Shown here in pieces: positions 45,274 through 55,675 of a stretch of DNA of 64,000 nt. Source of the stretch: Allobacillus salarius (GTDB lineage Bacteria > Bacillota > Bacilli > Bacillales > Alkalibacillaceae); contig NZ_VMHE01000002.1 of NCBI RefSeq assembly GCF_007559425.1, positions 62,001 through 126,000 on the forward strand, read 5' to 3'. Under the pieces are notes generated by a model. It did no database searches and was not told where the DNA came from. It saw nothing but the letters and a program-made list of their open reading frames with translations. Each line of letters opens with the position of its first letter. Position 1 is the stretch's first letter. A program made the translations under genes and the position numbers.

Positions 45274-46173
45274 ATGATATTTGGACAATGGGTTAAAGCG
45301 TTTGAAGATTATATGCGTGTAGAAAAAAACACATCTAAGTTGACGATTCAACAATACGTAACGGATATTAAGCAATTTGAACAGTTTCTAAGTGCAGAGT
45401 CAATCGATGAAATCAATCGAATTACTCATGTGGAAATTCGTTTGTATTTAACGACGTTATATCGAGAAAAGTTATCAAAAAAATCGGTTTCGAGAAAATT
45501 GTCTGGCTTACGCTCTTTCTTTAACTATTTGGAAAAAGAAGAAGTTGTCGAACAAAATCCTTTTCTATATGTCTCCATGCCAAAATTGGATAAGAAAATA
45601 CCTCAGTTTTTTTATGATGAGGAAATGGAACAATTGTTCACGGCTGAAGATGGTATGACGCCGATAAGTCAACGAAACCGAGCAATTTTAGAAGTACTCT
45701 ATGCAACTGGCATTCGTGTGACTGAACTCGTTGGTTTAAAAATCGGTGATGTTGATTTTACAGCTGGCCTCCTTCTCGTTTTCGGAAAAGGTCAGAAACA
45801 AAGATACGTGCCTTTTGGTTCATTCGCTGAGATGGAATTAAAAAAATATCTTAATGAATCAAGGCCAAAACTTCAGAGTAAATCACAGAACGAAAGTAAT
45901 GTGGTGTTTTTGAATCATCTAGGTGAGCCTATAACCGATCGCGGAATTCGGTATGTTTTAAATCGTATGCTTAAAAAAGCTGCCTTGACTTCAAAAATTC
46001 ACCCGCATAAGTTACGTCACTCATTTGCAACGCACTTATTGAATCAAGGTGCAGATATGAGGTCTGTACAGGAGTTGTTGGGTCATGAAAGTCTATCATC
46101 TACCCAAGTATATACCCATGTGACAAAGGATTATCTGAAGAGAATTTATGATAATGCACATCCAAGAGCGTAA
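45274..46173 (+). CDS. xerC: Site-specific tyrosine recombinase XerC (CodV)
   Basis: Resolves chromosome dimers at dif together with XerD. The 299-residue protein has the N-terminal SAM-like domain and the full catalytic set: Arg148 (TGIRVTEL), Lys172, His245 and Arg248 (HPHKLRHSFATHLL), His271 (LGHESLSS) and Tyr280. It heads the xerC-hslV-hslU-codY operon known from B. subtilis (cod operon). Confidence 0.96.
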   Translation: MIFGQWVKAFEDYMRVEKNTSKLTIQQYVTDIKQFEQFLSAESIDEINRITHVEIRLYLTTLYREKLSKKSVSRKLSGLRSFFNYLEKEEVVEQNPFLYVSMPKLDKKIPQFFYDEEMEQLFTAEDGMTPISQRNRAILEVLYATGIRVTELVGLKIGDVDFTAGLLLVFGKGQKQRYVPFGSFAEMELKKYLNESRPKLQSKSQNESNVVFLNHLGEPITDRGIRYVLNRMLKKAALTSKIHPHKLRHSFATHLLNQGADMRSVQELLGHESLSSTQVYTHVTKDYLKRIYDNAHPRA

Positions 46174-46195
46174 TTGAAATATAGGAGTGATAAAT

Positions 46196-46753
46196 ATGTC
46201 ACAAGAATTTCATGCAACAACGATTTTTGCCGTTCGACATAATGGAAAGGCAGCGATGAGCGGTGATGGACAGGTGACACTCGGAAATGCAGTCGTGATG
46301 AAGCACACTGCCCGTAAAGTTAGAAAAATACATAACGGAAAAGTATTAGCCGGATTTGCCGGATCGGTTGCTGATGCATTTACGTTATTCGAGAAATTTG
46401 AGGCGTACCTTGAAAAGTATGAAGGAAATCTTCAACGTTCAGCAGTCGAACTCGCCAAAGAGTGGAGAAGTGACAAAGTTCTCCGTAAACTTGAAGCGAT
46501 GCTCATTGTTATGGATCTTGAAAACATGTTACTAGTATCAGGTACTGGGGAAGTGATTGAGCCTGATGATGATATCCTGGCAATTGGCTCCGGTGGAAAC
46601 TTTGCATTAAGTGCTGGTCGTGCCTTGAAACGTTATGGAAATATTGATGATGCTGAAAACATCGCTAAATCAGCATTAGAGATTGCAAGTGAAATTTGTG
46701 TTTTTACAAACGATCAAATCGTCGTTGAAACACTTGGCGGAAAAGGAGAATGA
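46196..46753 (+). CDS. hslV: ATP-dependent protease peptidase subunit HslV (ClpQ/CodW)
   Basis: Proteasome-like peptidase that works with HslU. ATG 46196, 6 bases after AGGAGTG, gives 185 residues beginning [20 protein letters not shown]. As in B. subtilis CodW, a short extension with Ser2 precedes the TTI segment where other HslV proteins have the mature N-terminal Thr. In B. subtilis this Ser is reported as the nucleophile; here it is inferred. The stop is 3 bases before hslU. Confidence 0.95.
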   Translation: MSQEFHATTIFAVRHNGKAAMSGDGQVTLGNAVVMKHTARKVRKIHNGKVLAGFAGSVADAFTLFEKFEAYLEKYEGNLQRSAVELAKEWRSDKVLRKLEAMLIVMDLENMLLVSGTGEVIEPDDDILAIGSGGNFALSAGRALKRYGNIDDAENIAKSALEIASEICVFTNDQIVVETLGGKGE

Positions 46754-46756
46754 TGA

Positions 46757-48148
46757 ATGAGTAAGACGGCGACCCCAAAAGAAATTGTAAGTCAGTTAAA
46801 TAAATACATCATTGGCCAAGAAGATGCAAAAAAAGCATTAGCAGTTGCTCTTCGTAATCGATACCGCCGAATGCGGCTTCCAAACGAGTTGAAAGAAGAA
46901 ATCGTACCGAAAAACATCTTGATGATCGGTCCTACAGGTGTAGGAAAAACAGAATTGGCAAGGCGACTTGCTAAGCTTGTCCATGCACCTTTTGTTAAAG
47001 TCGAGGCTACTAAGTTTACCGAGGTTGGTTACGTCGGGCGAGATGTTGAATCGATGGTTCGTGACTTAGTGGATATGAGTGTTCGTATGGTAAAAGAACA
47101 AAAAATGATCGAAGTTCAAGAAGAAGCAAGAGAGCAAGCAAACCGCCGACTTGTGAAACTACTTGTGCCTGAGAAGAAAAAGAAGTCAAACGTATCCAAT
47201 CCTTTCGAGATGTTGTTTAGTCAACAGCAAAATCAGGAAACGCAAGAACATGAGGAAGAAGATAGTGAAGTGGCGGATAAACGTAAACGGATTAAACATC
47301 AATTGGAACTTGGTGAGTTAGAAAACCAAATGGTCACGATTCAAGTCGAAGAACAAACGCCATCCATGTTTGACGCACTACAAGGTTCAGGCATGGAACA
47401 AATGGGTATGAACATGCAAGACGCATTTAGCCAAATGCTTCCAAAGAAAAAGAAAAAACGCAGACTGCCTGTGAAGGAAGCAAGAGAAATTTTGACTCAT
47501 GAAGAGGCGCAAAAGTTAATTGATATGGATGAAGTTCACCAAAAAGCAATCGAACATGCAGAACAATCGGGAATTATCTTCATCGATGAGATCGATAAAG
47601 TATGTGGCAAAGATGATCAGCAAGCAGGAGTTTCCCGAGAAGGTGTCCAACGAGACATTTTACCAATTGTAGAAGGCGGAACAATCGTTACGAAATACGG
47701 CACTGTTAAAACTGACTATATGCTCTTCATTGCTGCGGGAGCTTTTCATATGGCGAAACCTTCTGATTTAATTCCTGAATTACAGGGAAGATTTCCAATA
47801 AGAGTCGAATTGAACAAGCTCGCCACTGAAGATTTTATCAATATTTTGAAAGAACCATCAAATGCGTTAATCAAACAGTATACCGCTTTGTTGGGAACCG
47901 AGGATATAAAGTTAGAATTTACGGATGAAGCGATCAAACGAATCGCGGAAATCGCCTATGAAGTCAACCAGGAGACAGATAATATTGGAGCAAGAAGGCT
48001 TCATACAATCATGGAAAAGCTGCTAGAAGATCTATCTTATGAAGCGCCAGACATCACGATGGAAAAAATCGAGATTACCGAAAACTATGTTGATGAAAAG
48101 CTAACAACCATTGTTAAAAACAAAGACTTATCACAATACATTTTATAA
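46757..48148 (+). CDS. hslU: ATP-dependent protease ATPase subunit HslU (ClpY)
   Basis: AAA+ unfoldase that feeds HslV. The 463-residue protein has Walker [10 protein letters not shown] (58-66), [14 protein letters not shown], the variable I domain (about 130-245), Walker [10 protein letters not shown] and the C-terminal [15 protein letters not shown]. The C-terminal tail (DLSQYIL) fits the docking tail that inserts in HslV. Confidence 0.97.
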   Translation: MSKTATPKEIVSQLNKYIIGQEDAKKALAVALRNRYRRMRLPNELKEEIVPKNILMIGPTGVGKTELARRLAKLVHAPFVKVEATKFTEVGYVGRDVESMVRDLVDMSVRMVKEQKMIEVQEEAREQANRRLVKLLVPEKKKKSNVSNPFEMLFSQQQNQETQEHEEEDSEVADKRKRIKHQLELGELENQMVTIQVEEQTPSMFDALQGSGMEQMGMNMQDAFSQMLPKKKKKRRLPVKEAREILTHEEAQKLIDMDEVHQKAIEHAEQSGIIFIDEIDKVCGKDDQQAGVSREGVQRDILPIVEGGTIVTKYGTVKTDYMLFIAAGAFHMAKPSDLIPELQGRFPIRVELNKLATEDFINILKEPSNALIKQYTALLGTEDIKLEFTDEAIKRIAEIAYEVNQETDNIGARRLHTIMEKLLEDLSYEAPDITMEKIEITENYVDEKLTTIVKNKDLSQYIL

Positions 48149-48167
48149 AATTTAGGAGGATGTAAAG

Positions 48168-48947
48168 ATGAAATCATTATTAGAAAGAACACGAGTCATC
48201 AATCAAATGTTACAGAAAACACAAGGAAACGCGGTGAACTTCAATGACATGGCGGGTACTTTAAAAGATGTCATTGATTCAAACGTCTATGTAGTAAGTC
48301 GTAAAGGGAAATTATTAGGGTATGCAATCAAAGAAGAGATTGAGAATAGCCGAATGAAACAAATGCTTGAAGAAAGACAATTCCCTGAAGAATACACAAG
48401 TAACTTATTCAATATCCAAGAAACAACTTCCAATATTGATATCGACAGTGAGTACACTGCATTTCCTGTTGAGAACAAAGATTTGTTTAAACAAGGGTTA
48501 ACGACAATTGTTCCAATTCTTGGTGGAGCAGAACGACTAGGAACGTTGATTTTGGCAAGAGTAGAAGAATCTTTTGAAGATGACGATCTCTTACTTGGTG
48601 AATATGGTGCAACGGTTGTAGGAATGGAAATATTACACCAGAAAGCTGAAGAAATTGAGGAAGAGGCTCGTAGTAAAGCAGTTGTTCAAATGGCGATTAA
48701 TTCCCTTTCTTACAGTGAACTAGAAGCTATCGAGCACATTTTTAAAGAGCTAGATGGTAAAGAGGGATTGTTGGTCGCAAGTAAAATTGCTGACCGCGTA
48801 GGTATTACACGTTCCGTTATCGTTAACGCTTTACGTAAATTGGAAAGTGCTGGAGTCATTGAATCTCGTTCACTAGGTATGAAGGGTACGTATATTAAAG
48901 TATTGAACGATAAATTTTTAAATGAGCTTGAAAAGAAAACGATGTAA
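48168..48947 (+). CDS. codY: GTP- and BCAA-sensing global repressor CodY
   Basis: Represses stationary-phase and nutrient-acquisition genes when GTP and branched-chain amino acids are abundant. The 259-residue protein has the N-terminal GAF domain (about 1-155; [17 protein letters not shown]) and a C-terminal winged helix with the highly conserved [20 protein letters not shown]. It is followed by a strong terminator that separates it from the fla/che operon. Confidence 0.98.
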   Translation: MKSLLERTRVINQMLQKTQGNAVNFNDMAGTLKDVIDSNVYVVSRKGKLLGYAIKEEIENSRMKQMLEERQFPEEYTSNLFNIQETTSNIDIDSEYTAFPVENKDLFKQGLTTIVPILGGAERLGTLILARVEESFEDDDLLLGEYGATVVGMEILHQKAEEIEEEARSKAVVQMAINSLSYSELEAIEHIFKELDGKEGLLVASKIADRVGITRSVIVNALRKLESAGVIESRSLGMKGTYIKVLNDKFLNELEKKTM

Positions 48948-48960
48948 TAAACGTACGATA

Positions 48961-49004
48961 AAATACCCCTTGAGTCACTTTAATGACTCAAGGGGTATTT
49001 TTTG
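48961..49004 (+). terminator. Terminator after codY
   Basis: AAATACCCCTTGAGTCA pairs with TGACTCAAGGGGTATTT, followed by T-rich sequence. Confidence 0.92.
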
Positions 49005-49285
49005 TATAAAATCACAAAACGATAAATAGATTTATTTTCTTTTTCAATTGACCTACTGGCTATGAATTCATTTTGATTTGGACCATAAACAAAGATTCGA
49101 AGTCATCTTATTAATAAATAAAATCTTTATATAGAACTTTTGGTTTATTTTTATCGAAATACTAGGAAAGTTTTGGGCATAATATGTCTTTAAGCACCGA
49201 TTTATGTAATAATAAAGTAATTGAATTGTAAAGATTGTCGATTGGTTTTGGATTCATAGATATTTGGTCGAAAGAGGAGAATCTG
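49005..49285 (+). promoter_or_regulatory. fla/che upstream region
   Basis: About 280 AT-rich bases with no gene. It must contain the main fla/che promoter(s), but I see no clear sigma-D site (TAAA ... GCCGATAT) or strong sigma-A site. Weak candidates are TTGGGC near 49173 and the CATAAT just after it. Confidence 0.4.
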
Positions 49286-49675
49286 ATGAAGCTATTTAAT
49301 AATACGTTTAATCACTTGGCACAAGGTCTAGATTATGCATCAACAAAAAATAAAGTCATTGCCAATAATATTGCGAATGTGGATACGCCCAATTATAAAG
49401 CAAAGAAGGTATCTTTCCATTCCCAATTAGAACAAGAACAATCGAAATTAGAGACGTTGAGGACTCATCCGAAACATATACCTTTCAATCGACAATCATC
49501 AACGATAAAAATTACACAAAATCAAAACCATACATATAACCATAATGGCAATAGTGTGGATCTAGATAAGGAAATGGCTGAATTATCGAAAAACCAACTT
49601 TATTATGAAGCATTGACTGAACGGATTAATGGAAAATTTAATTCAATCCGTACAGTACTCGGTGGAGGTCGTTAA
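49286..49675 (+). CDS. flgB: Flagellar basal-body rod protein FlgB
   Basis: Proximal rod subunit. ATG 49286, 7 bases after AGAGGAG, gives 129 residues; the frame is open upstream but without a Shine-Dalgarno. The rod-family motif IANNIANVDTPNYKAKKVSF is near the N-terminus. It is the first gene of the fla/che operon; flgC follows after 2 bases. Confidence 0.95.
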   Translation: MKLFNNTFNHLAQGLDYASTKNKVIANNIANVDTPNYKAKKVSFHSQLEQEQSKLETLRTHPKHIPFNRQSSTIKITQNQNHTYNHNGNSVDLDKEMAELSKNQLYYEALTERINGKFNSIRTVLGGGR

Positions 49676-49677
49676 TT

Positions 49678-50136
49678 ATGGGGATGTTCGATGGAATTAA
49701 TATTAGTGGAAGTGCGTTGACTGCAAATCGGTTCAAAATGGATGTACACGCTGATAATATTGCAAATCAACAAACAACAAGAGCACAATTGAATGAAGCT
49801 GGGGAATGGGAGCCATATCGCAGAAAGATCGTTACCCAAGCAGCTAAAGGCGAGCAATTTAATCAATTTTTACATAAAGCGATCGGAAAGCAAAACATAA
49901 GCACAGGAAAAGGTGTCTCAATCCACTCGGTTAATGATGACCCGACACCATTCGAGCCAGTTTACAACCCAGATCACCCTGATGCCAACGATGAAGGTTA
50001 TGTGATGATGCCTAACGTCGATCCGCTGAAGGAAATGATGGGGATGATGACAGCCAGCCGTGCGTATGAAGCAAACGTAACGGCATTGAATGCTTCAAAA
50101 GGCATCTTGATGAAGTCATTAGAAATCGGTAAATAA
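49678..50136 (+). CDS. flgC: Flagellar basal-body rod protein FlgC
   Basis: Proximal rod subunit of 152 residues. The N-terminus has SGSALTANRFKMDVHADNIAN, with a degenerate rod motif (QQTTRAQ instead of NTxT). The C-terminal MMTASRAYEANVTALNASK is typical. Tightly spaced between flgB and fliE. Confidence 0.96.
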   Translation: MGMFDGINISGSALTANRFKMDVHADNIANQQTTRAQLNEAGEWEPYRRKIVTQAAKGEQFNQFLHKAIGKQNISTGKGVSIHSVNDDPTPFEPVYNPDHPDANDEGYVMMPNVDPLKEMMGMMTASRAYEANVTALNASKGILMKSLEIGK

Positions 50137-50147
50137 GGGGGACTTAA

Positions 50148-50474
50148 ATGATGGATCCAATCCAACTATCTGCATTACAGCAAGCGAATAACCCGATGAA
50201 GCTAGCCATGTCACGTGGAGAGAAAAGTAACAATGTTTCTACTGCCGAAGCGAAAGACCAGTTTGCAGAGCAATTAAAAAATGCGATTAACCACGTGAAT
50301 GATTTACAAACAAAATCGGATATAAAAACAAATCAATTAGTTCGTGGGGAAGATGTAGACTTGCACGATGTGATGATTACAGCACAAAAAGCAGGTGTAA
50401 CGCTACAAGCCGCTACAGAAATTCAAAACAAAGTGATTGAGGCATACAGAGAAGTTATGCGAATGCAAATCTAA
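50148..50474 (+). CDS. fliE: Hook-basal body complex protein FliE
   Basis: Adaptor between the MS ring and the rod, and an early type III export substrate. The 108-residue product ends with the conserved VIEAYREVMRMQI and has GEDVDLHDVMITAQKAGV. GGGGGAC precedes the ATG. Confidence 0.95.
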   Translation: MMDPIQLSALQQANNPMKLAMSRGEKSNNVSTAEAKDQFAEQLKNAINHVNDLQTKSDIKTNQLVRGEDVDLHDVMITAQKAGVTLQAATEIQNKVIEAYREVMRMQI

Positions 50475-50554
50475 TCTTATAATCTAGCAAAAGTCTAAGT
50501 AAAATCGATCCAGAATAGATAGATAGAGAGATTTATGGAAGTTGGGGGACAAAA

Positions 50555-52132
50555 ATGAATCAATCCATTCAACGCTTTCGTGAGCAGTTGACCGAGAGAT
50601 GGAAAAGTAGTTCAAATTCACAAAAAACATGGGTGATTGGTGGACTATCGATATTTATCCTTCTCATCATCATACTTACATACTTTATGACATCGACGAA
50701 AATGACGCCTTTGTATAGCAACTTGTCACATCAAGAAGTTGGACAATTAAAAGCAGAGTTAGATGAACGAGGTATTACATACGAATTGACAGATGGCGGA
50801 ACATCAATTCTCGTTCCCGAAGAACAATCTGACTCATTGTTAGTAGACTTTGCTTCACAAGGTATCCCGAACAGCGGAAATATCGATTACTCGTTTTTTT
50901 CCGAAAATGTTTCTTGGGGTATGACGGATGAAGAACGACAAATCATTGAAGTCGATGCATTACAAACAGAGTTAGCAAGCTTAATTGAGAATATTGACGG
51001 AATTAACCAAGCAAAAGTATTAATCAATCGTGCAAATAAAACGATATTTGTTGGAGAAGAAATGCAGGATTCATCTGCATCAATCGTGTTGGAGACCGAC
51101 TTTGGTTATAACTTTTCAGAAAGCCAAGTGAGAGGGCTATATCATCTAGTATCCAAAGCTGTTCCAAATCTCCCTACAGATAATATCGTCATCATGGACC
51201 AAAACTTTAACTATTTAGACATAAATAATTCAACAAATGGTTATGGCAATACATACGTGCAGAATCAAGAAGTTAAAGAGCAGGTAGAAAAAGACATCCA
51301 ACGTCGTGTCCAACGTCTACTCGGAACGATGATCGGTCAAGACAAAGTTGTCGTATCAGTAACAACGGATATTGATTTTACCCAAGAAAATCGAATCGAA
51401 GAGTTAGTCGAACCGGTAGATCTTGAAAACATGGAAGGATTACCTGTGAGCGTTGACCGGATAACAGAAACATATACAGGTAATGACGGTGCTCCTTTAG
51501 TTGAGGGAGATACAGATATTCCTGAGCTCCAAGGAATTGAAGAGGGCGACGGACAATCAGAATATGAAATGGTTCGTGAAACGATTAACAATGAGTTTAA
51601 CCGAATCCAAAAAGAGATTGTCGAGAGTCCTTATGAAGTGCGTGATATTGGGATCCAGGTTGCAGTTGATAACTCTACGATCGAAAACGGTGAAACTGTT
51701 ACATTGTCAGCGGCAGAACAAACAGCAGTTGAAGAAGATATTCAATCCATTCTTTCTTCGATTGTGAACACATCGATATCAGCAGATGTCGAGGTCGAGG
51801 AGCCATTAAATAATATATCTGTCGTATTTCAAGAGTTTTCGAGACAAGGAAGTTTTGAATCTCCAAAAACCGGCATTCCAACATGGTTATATATTGTTGG
51901 TGGTATTTTGATTATTGCTATTCTATTACTTTTATTTTTATTATACCGCAATAAAAATGAAGAGGAAGTTGTGGAGGAAGTATATCAAGAAGAAATTCCC
52001 GACCTTGAAGATTTCAAGATTGAAGAGAAGCAAACAGAATCAACTGCAAAAAGAAAACAGCTTGAACAGCTCGCAAAAGATCAACCAGATGAATTCGCTA
52101 AATTATTAAGAAGCTGGATTTCAGAGGATTAG
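50555..52132 (+). CDS. fliF: Flagellar MS-ring protein FliF
   Basis: Forms the membrane ring on which the flagellum is built. The 525-residue protein has two membrane helices (about 27-46 and 440-460) flanking a large external region with ring-building motifs (TPLYSNLSHQEVGQLKAEL, NIDGINQAKVLIN) and an acidic cytoplasmic tail that binds FliG. GGGGGA precedes the ATG. Confidence 0.96.
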   Translation: MNQSIQRFREQLTERWKSSSNSQKTWVIGGLSIFILLIIILTYFMTSTKMTPLYSNLSHQEVGQLKAELDERGITYELTDGGTSILVPEEQSDSLLVDFASQGIPNSGNIDYSFFSENVSWGMTDEERQIIEVDALQTELASLIENIDGINQAKVLINRANKTIFVGEEMQDSSASIVLETDFGYNFSESQVRGLYHLVSKAVPNLPTDNIVIMDQNFNYLDINNSTNGYGNTYVQNQEVKEQVEKDIQRRVQRLLGTMIGQDKVVVSVTTDIDFTQENRIEELVEPVDLENMEGLPVSVDRITETYTGNDGAPLVEGDTDIPELQGIEEGDGQSEYEMVRETINNEFNRIQKEIVESPYEVRDIGIQVAVDNSTIENGETVTLSAAEQTAVEEDIQSILSSIVNTSISADVEVEEPLNNISVVFQEFSRQGSFESPKTGIPTWLYIVGGILIIAILLLLFLLYRNKNEEEVVEEVYQEEIPDLEDFKIEEKQTESTAKRKQLEQLAKDQPDEFAKLLRSWISED

Positions 52133-52144
52133 GGGGAGTCTATA

Positions 52145-53158
52145 TTGGTAACGCAGAAAAAAGAGTTGACAGGTAAGCAAAAAGCTGCTGCATTGCTGAT
52201 CTCCATTGGTCCAGATATTTCAGCACAAGTATATAAGCACTTGACCGAAGAAGAAATTGAGCAGCTAACATTAGAAATTTCATCCGTCAAAAAAGTAGAC
52301 CCAGCACAAAAAGAAGAGATTTTAGATCAGTTTCACCAAATCGCTCTTGCGCAAAATTATATATCACAAGGTGGAATTGGGTATGCGAAAACCGTTTTGG
52401 AGAAAGCATTGGGAGAAAATGAAGCTTCCAAGATTCTTTCACGGTTAACGACTAATTTGCAGGTTCGACCATTTGATTTTGCAAGACGAGCGGATCCAAC
52501 TCAAATATACAATTTCATTCAACATGAACACCCACAAACAATCGCTCTCGTGTTGTCTTACTTAGAATCAGAGCAAGCTTCTCAAATTCTATCGGAATTA
52601 CCGGATGACAAGCAGGCTGATATTGCTCGACGAATTGCGATTATGGATTCAACGGCGCCTGATATCATTGAAGAAGTTGAACAATTACTTGAGAAGAACT
52701 TATCATCCACTGTCACGCAAGACTACTCGGAAACAGGTGGTGTTGAATCAATCGTCCAAATATTAAATGGTGTCGATCGATCAACAGAGCGTACGATTTT
52801 GGATGAACTAGAAATTCGTGATCCAGAGTTGGCAGAAGAAATCAAAACACGAATGTTTGTATTTGAAGACATAGTCACTTTAGACAACCGAGCCATTCAG
52901 CGTGTTATTCGAGATGTAGAGAATCAGGATTTAATCATGTCATTGAAAGTAGCTAGTGAAGAAGTGAAAGACCTCGTATTTCAAAATATGTCTCAACGAA
53001 TGTCCGAAACGATTCGAGATGAAATCGAATATATGGGCCCTGTTCGTTTGAAGGATGTTGAAGAAGCGCAAATGAGAATTGTTGGCACGATTCGACGACT
53101 AGAGGATATGGGCGAAATAGTCATTGCACGAGGCGGGGGAGATGACATCATTGTCTAA
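52145..53158 (+). CDS. fliG: Flagellar motor switch protein FliG
   Basis: C-ring rotor protein that contacts the stator. It starts at TTG 52145, 6 bases after GGGGGAG; length 337 residues. Middle-domain EHPQTIALVLSYLE and the C-terminal torque helix region (MFVFEDIVTLDNRAIQRVIRDV) are conserved. Its end overlaps the fliH start. Confidence 0.96.
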   Translation: MVTQKKELTGKQKAAALLISIGPDISAQVYKHLTEEEIEQLTLEISSVKKVDPAQKEEILDQFHQIALAQNYISQGGIGYAKTVLEKALGENEASKILSRLTTNLQVRPFDFARRADPTQIYNFIQHEHPQTIALVLSYLESEQASQILSELPDDKQADIARRIAIMDSTAPDIIEEVEQLLEKNLSSTVTQDYSETGGVESIVQILNGVDRSTERTILDELEIRDPELAEEIKTRMFVFEDIVTLDNRAIQRVIRDVENQDLIMSLKVASEEVKDLVFQNMSQRMSETIRDEIEYMGPVRLKDVEEAQMRIVGTIRRLEDMGEIVIARGGGDDIIV

Positions 53159-53921
53159 TGTTTTTCGTTATCTGTCAGATAAACAGCTTACAGGAAGACC
53201 GATTCAAATCGGTACGTTTCAAGAGTCAATCCATGATTCGAACATAGAGAAAGAATTACCTTATCAAGAACAAGTCAATCAAAAGCAAGCTTCTGCAGAA
53301 GAGATTATCGAACAAGCAAAGCAGCGGGCGGAACAATTACTAGCCGAGGCAAAGCAAGATGCGGAGCGACTACACGAAGAAGCCCAAATTTCTATCCAGC
53401 AGGCACATCAGGAAGCAAAGCAAATTGGTTATGAAGAGGGAAAAAAGGAAGGTCTTGGACTTGCGAAGGAAGAATACCAATCGCTAATTGACCAGGCAAA
53501 CGAAGTCGTTAAACAAACGAAAGCTTCATATCTTAAAAAGCTTTCTGATGCAGAAGAAGACTTATTAACGTTATCTGTAGAAATTGCTGAGAAAATTATT
53601 CACGAAACATTTGAATCGGACGAGGAGCGTTTTATTCAGCTTGTGAAGCAGACTGTCAATGAAGTTTCAGATCAACCAGAAGTACATGTCTATGTTCACC
53701 CGGAAACCTACCATCTCGTTACAAATCAACGGGAAGAGTTAGAAGCGATTTTATCAGGTAAGGGACAGCTCAGTGTTTTCTTGAATGAAGAACTCTCAAC
53801 TTATGCTTGCTTGATCGAATCTCCTTTTGGAAAAATCGATTCTAGTGTTGATAAGCAATTAAGTAAGGTGAAAGAAAAATTGCTGCAGCTAGTGAAGGAG
53901 AGTCAACAACGTGGAAGTTAA
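53142..53921 (+). CDS. fliH: Flagellar export regulator FliH
   Basis: Stator-like partner of the export ATPase FliI. From ATG 53142 the product has about 259 residues, with a Gln/Glu/Ala-rich coiled coil (about 45-110) and a C-terminal domain (LSVEIAEKIIHETFE, HVYVHPETY). The Shine-Dalgarno GGGGGAG immediately abuts ATG 53142, so TTG 53151 (9-base spacing) is an alternative start. It overlaps fliG by 17 bases and fliI by 11. Confidence 0.88.
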   Translation: MTSLSNVFRYLSDKQLTGRPIQIGTFQESIHDSNIEKELPYQEQVNQKQASAEEIIEQAKQRAEQLLAEAKQDAERLHEEAQISIQQAHQEAKQIGYEEGKKEGLGLAKEEYQSLIDQANEVVKQTKASYLKKLSDAEEDLLTLSVEIAEKIIHETFESDEERFIQLVKQTVNEVSDQPEVHVYVHPETYHLVTNQREELEAILSGKGQLSVFLNEELSTYACLIESPFGKIDSSVDKQLSKVKEKLLQLVKESQQRGS

Positions 53922-55221
53922 GCGATTCGTTGAGGCACTACATAAAATTGATCCGATTGTACGATATGGAAAAGTATACCGAAATGTAGGCTTGTTAATT
54001 GAATCTAAAGGACCTGCAGTTAACATCGGAGAAGTTTGTTATATCCATTCTGCCACGAATGAGAAGGAGCCGATTCTGGCAGAAGTTGTCGGTTTCCAAA
54101 ACGAGCATGTGTTATTAATGCCGTATGAACAAACAAATCAGATTGGTCCAGGTAGTTTAGTAGAGTCCTTTAACCGGTCACTGACAGTAAAAGTTGGCGA
54201 AGGTTTGGTTGGTCAAGTGTTGGATGGTTTAGGCAATCCATTGGATGGATCTAATTTATCAAGTGACTTTATACCTTATGAAACAGAACAAGAACCACTT
54301 AACCCACTGGCCAGACCACCAATCGACAAAGTATTATCGACTGGAATTAAAGCGATTGACACGTGTATGACAGTCGGTAGAGGTCAACGTTTAGGGATTT
54401 TTGCGGGAAGTGGTGTTGGTAAAAGCACGTTGCTCGGAATGTTAGCACGTAATAGTGATGCTGATATTAACGTATTTGCCCTTCTTGGAGAACGCGGTAG
54501 AGAAGTGAGAGAGTTTATTGAGCAAGAATTGGGTCCAGAAGGATTGGCTAAATCTATTGTCGTTGTTGCAACCTCCGACCAACCAGCTTTACAGCGGATT
54601 CGAGGAGCGTATACAGCAACAGCTATTAGTGAATTTTTCCGAGATCAAGGATTTCACGTCAATTTAATGATGGACTCATTAACTAGAATCGCAATGGCTC
54701 AACGTGAAGTCGGGTTGGCTAGTGGTGAACCACCAACGACAAAAGGTTACCCACCGAGTGTATTTGCCATGTTACCGAAGTTATTGGAACGAACAGGAAC
54801 TGGTGAAATTGGAAGCATTACCGCTTTTTACACCGTATTGGTCGACGGTGATGATATGGATGAACCGATTGCTGATGCGGTTAGAGGTTTGTTAGACGGA
54901 CACTTGGTTTTAGATCGTCGACTTGCTGAGCAAGGCCAATATCCAGCAATTAACGTTCTTAAGTCAGTCAGTCGTCTCATTCAAAAAATCGCAGAAGATG
55001 AACATCTTGAACTGGCTAAAAAGCTACGTTCTCTGTTAGCTACATATGAGGAAAATAAAGAGCTGATTCAAATTGGCGCATATAAAAAAGGGTCTTCTGC
55101 GAAGGTAGATGAAGCGATCTACTACTATCCGGAAATTATGTCATTTCTTGAACAAAACATCAATGAAGATAGCAATCTTACACAATCACTGAGCGAACTT
55201 AGCCGAATCTTGAAAGGTTGA
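53911..55221 (+). CDS. fliI: Flagellum-specific export ATPase FliI
   Basis: F1-beta-like ATPase at the base of the type III export gate. The 436-residue protein starts at GTG 53911 behind AAGGAGAG. Walker A GSGVGKST is at 166-173, with ALLGERGREVREF, MMDSLTRIAMAQREVGL and GEPPTTKGYPPSVF. fliJ begins a few bases after its stop. Confidence 0.97.
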   Translation: MEVKRFVEALHKIDPIVRYGKVYRNVGLLIESKGPAVNIGEVCYIHSATNEKEPILAEVVGFQNEHVLLMPYEQTNQIGPGSLVESFNRSLTVKVGEGLVGQVLDGLGNPLDGSNLSSDFIPYETEQEPLNPLARPPIDKVLSTGIKAIDTCMTVGRGQRLGIFAGSGVGKSTLLGMLARNSDADINVFALLGERGREVREFIEQELGPEGLAKSIVVVATSDQPALQRIRGAYTATAISEFFRDQGFHVNLMMDSLTRIAMAQREVGLASGEPPTTKGYPPSVFAMLPKLLERTGTGEIGSITAFYTVLVDGDDMDEPIADAVRGLLDGHLVLDRRLAEQGQYPAINVLKSVSRLIQKIAEDEHLELAKKLRSLLATYEENKELIQIGAYKKGSSAKVDEAIYYYPEIMSFLEQNINEDSNLTQSLSELSRILKG

Positions 55222-55226
55222 TGATT

Positions 55227-55667
55227 ATGAACACAATACACTCGATTGAAAAGATTTGTCATATTCGCGAAAAAGAAGTGAATGAAGCACAAGCACAGTA
55301 TCAACGGGCAATCGATTATTTTGAAGAACAGGCGACACAGCTTTTCCAATTGTTAAAAAAGAAAGAGATGCTCCAAGAGCAATTTGACAATCGACTGAAA
55401 GAACGAGTAACGGTTACATACATACACACAATGCATGATTCGATTCAGCGGATTGAAACAGAAGAAAAAGCACTGCAATCAAAGGTGCACCAGGCACGAG
55501 TCAACATGGAACAAAAAGAGAAACAACTGAAAGAAGCTCATTTTGAAATGAAAAAGATAGAAAAGCTCTTTCAACTTAAAAAAGAAGAACTAAAAGAGTT
55601 TGCAAAGAAAAAAGAAGCTGATTTCATGGATGAAATTTCTGTGCAACAATACTTCCGTACGAGATAG
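55227..55667 (+). CDS. fliJ: Flagellar export chaperone FliJ
   Basis: A 146-residue, almost wholly coiled-coil protein that acts as the central stalk of the FliI ATPase and cycles export chaperones. Three closely spaced start codons exist (TTG 55218, ATG 55221, ATG 55227); 55227 has the best distance from AAAGG. The N-terminus NTIHSIEKICHIREKEVNEA fits FliJ. Identification rests on position and coiled-coil content. Confidence 0.9.
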   Translation: MNTIHSIEKICHIREKEVNEAQAQYQRAIDYFEEQATQLFQLLKKKEMLQEQFDNRLKERVTVTYIHTMHDSIQRIETEEKALQSKVHQARVNMEQKEKQLKEAHFEMKKIEKLFQLKKEELKEFAKKKEADFMDEISVQQYFRTR

Positions 55668-55675
55668 GTGATGTT

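Noticed and set aside
49005..49285. Sigma-D promoter of fla/che
   Set aside because: GTCGATTG and CCGATTTA occur, but no TAAA element lies at a suitable distance.
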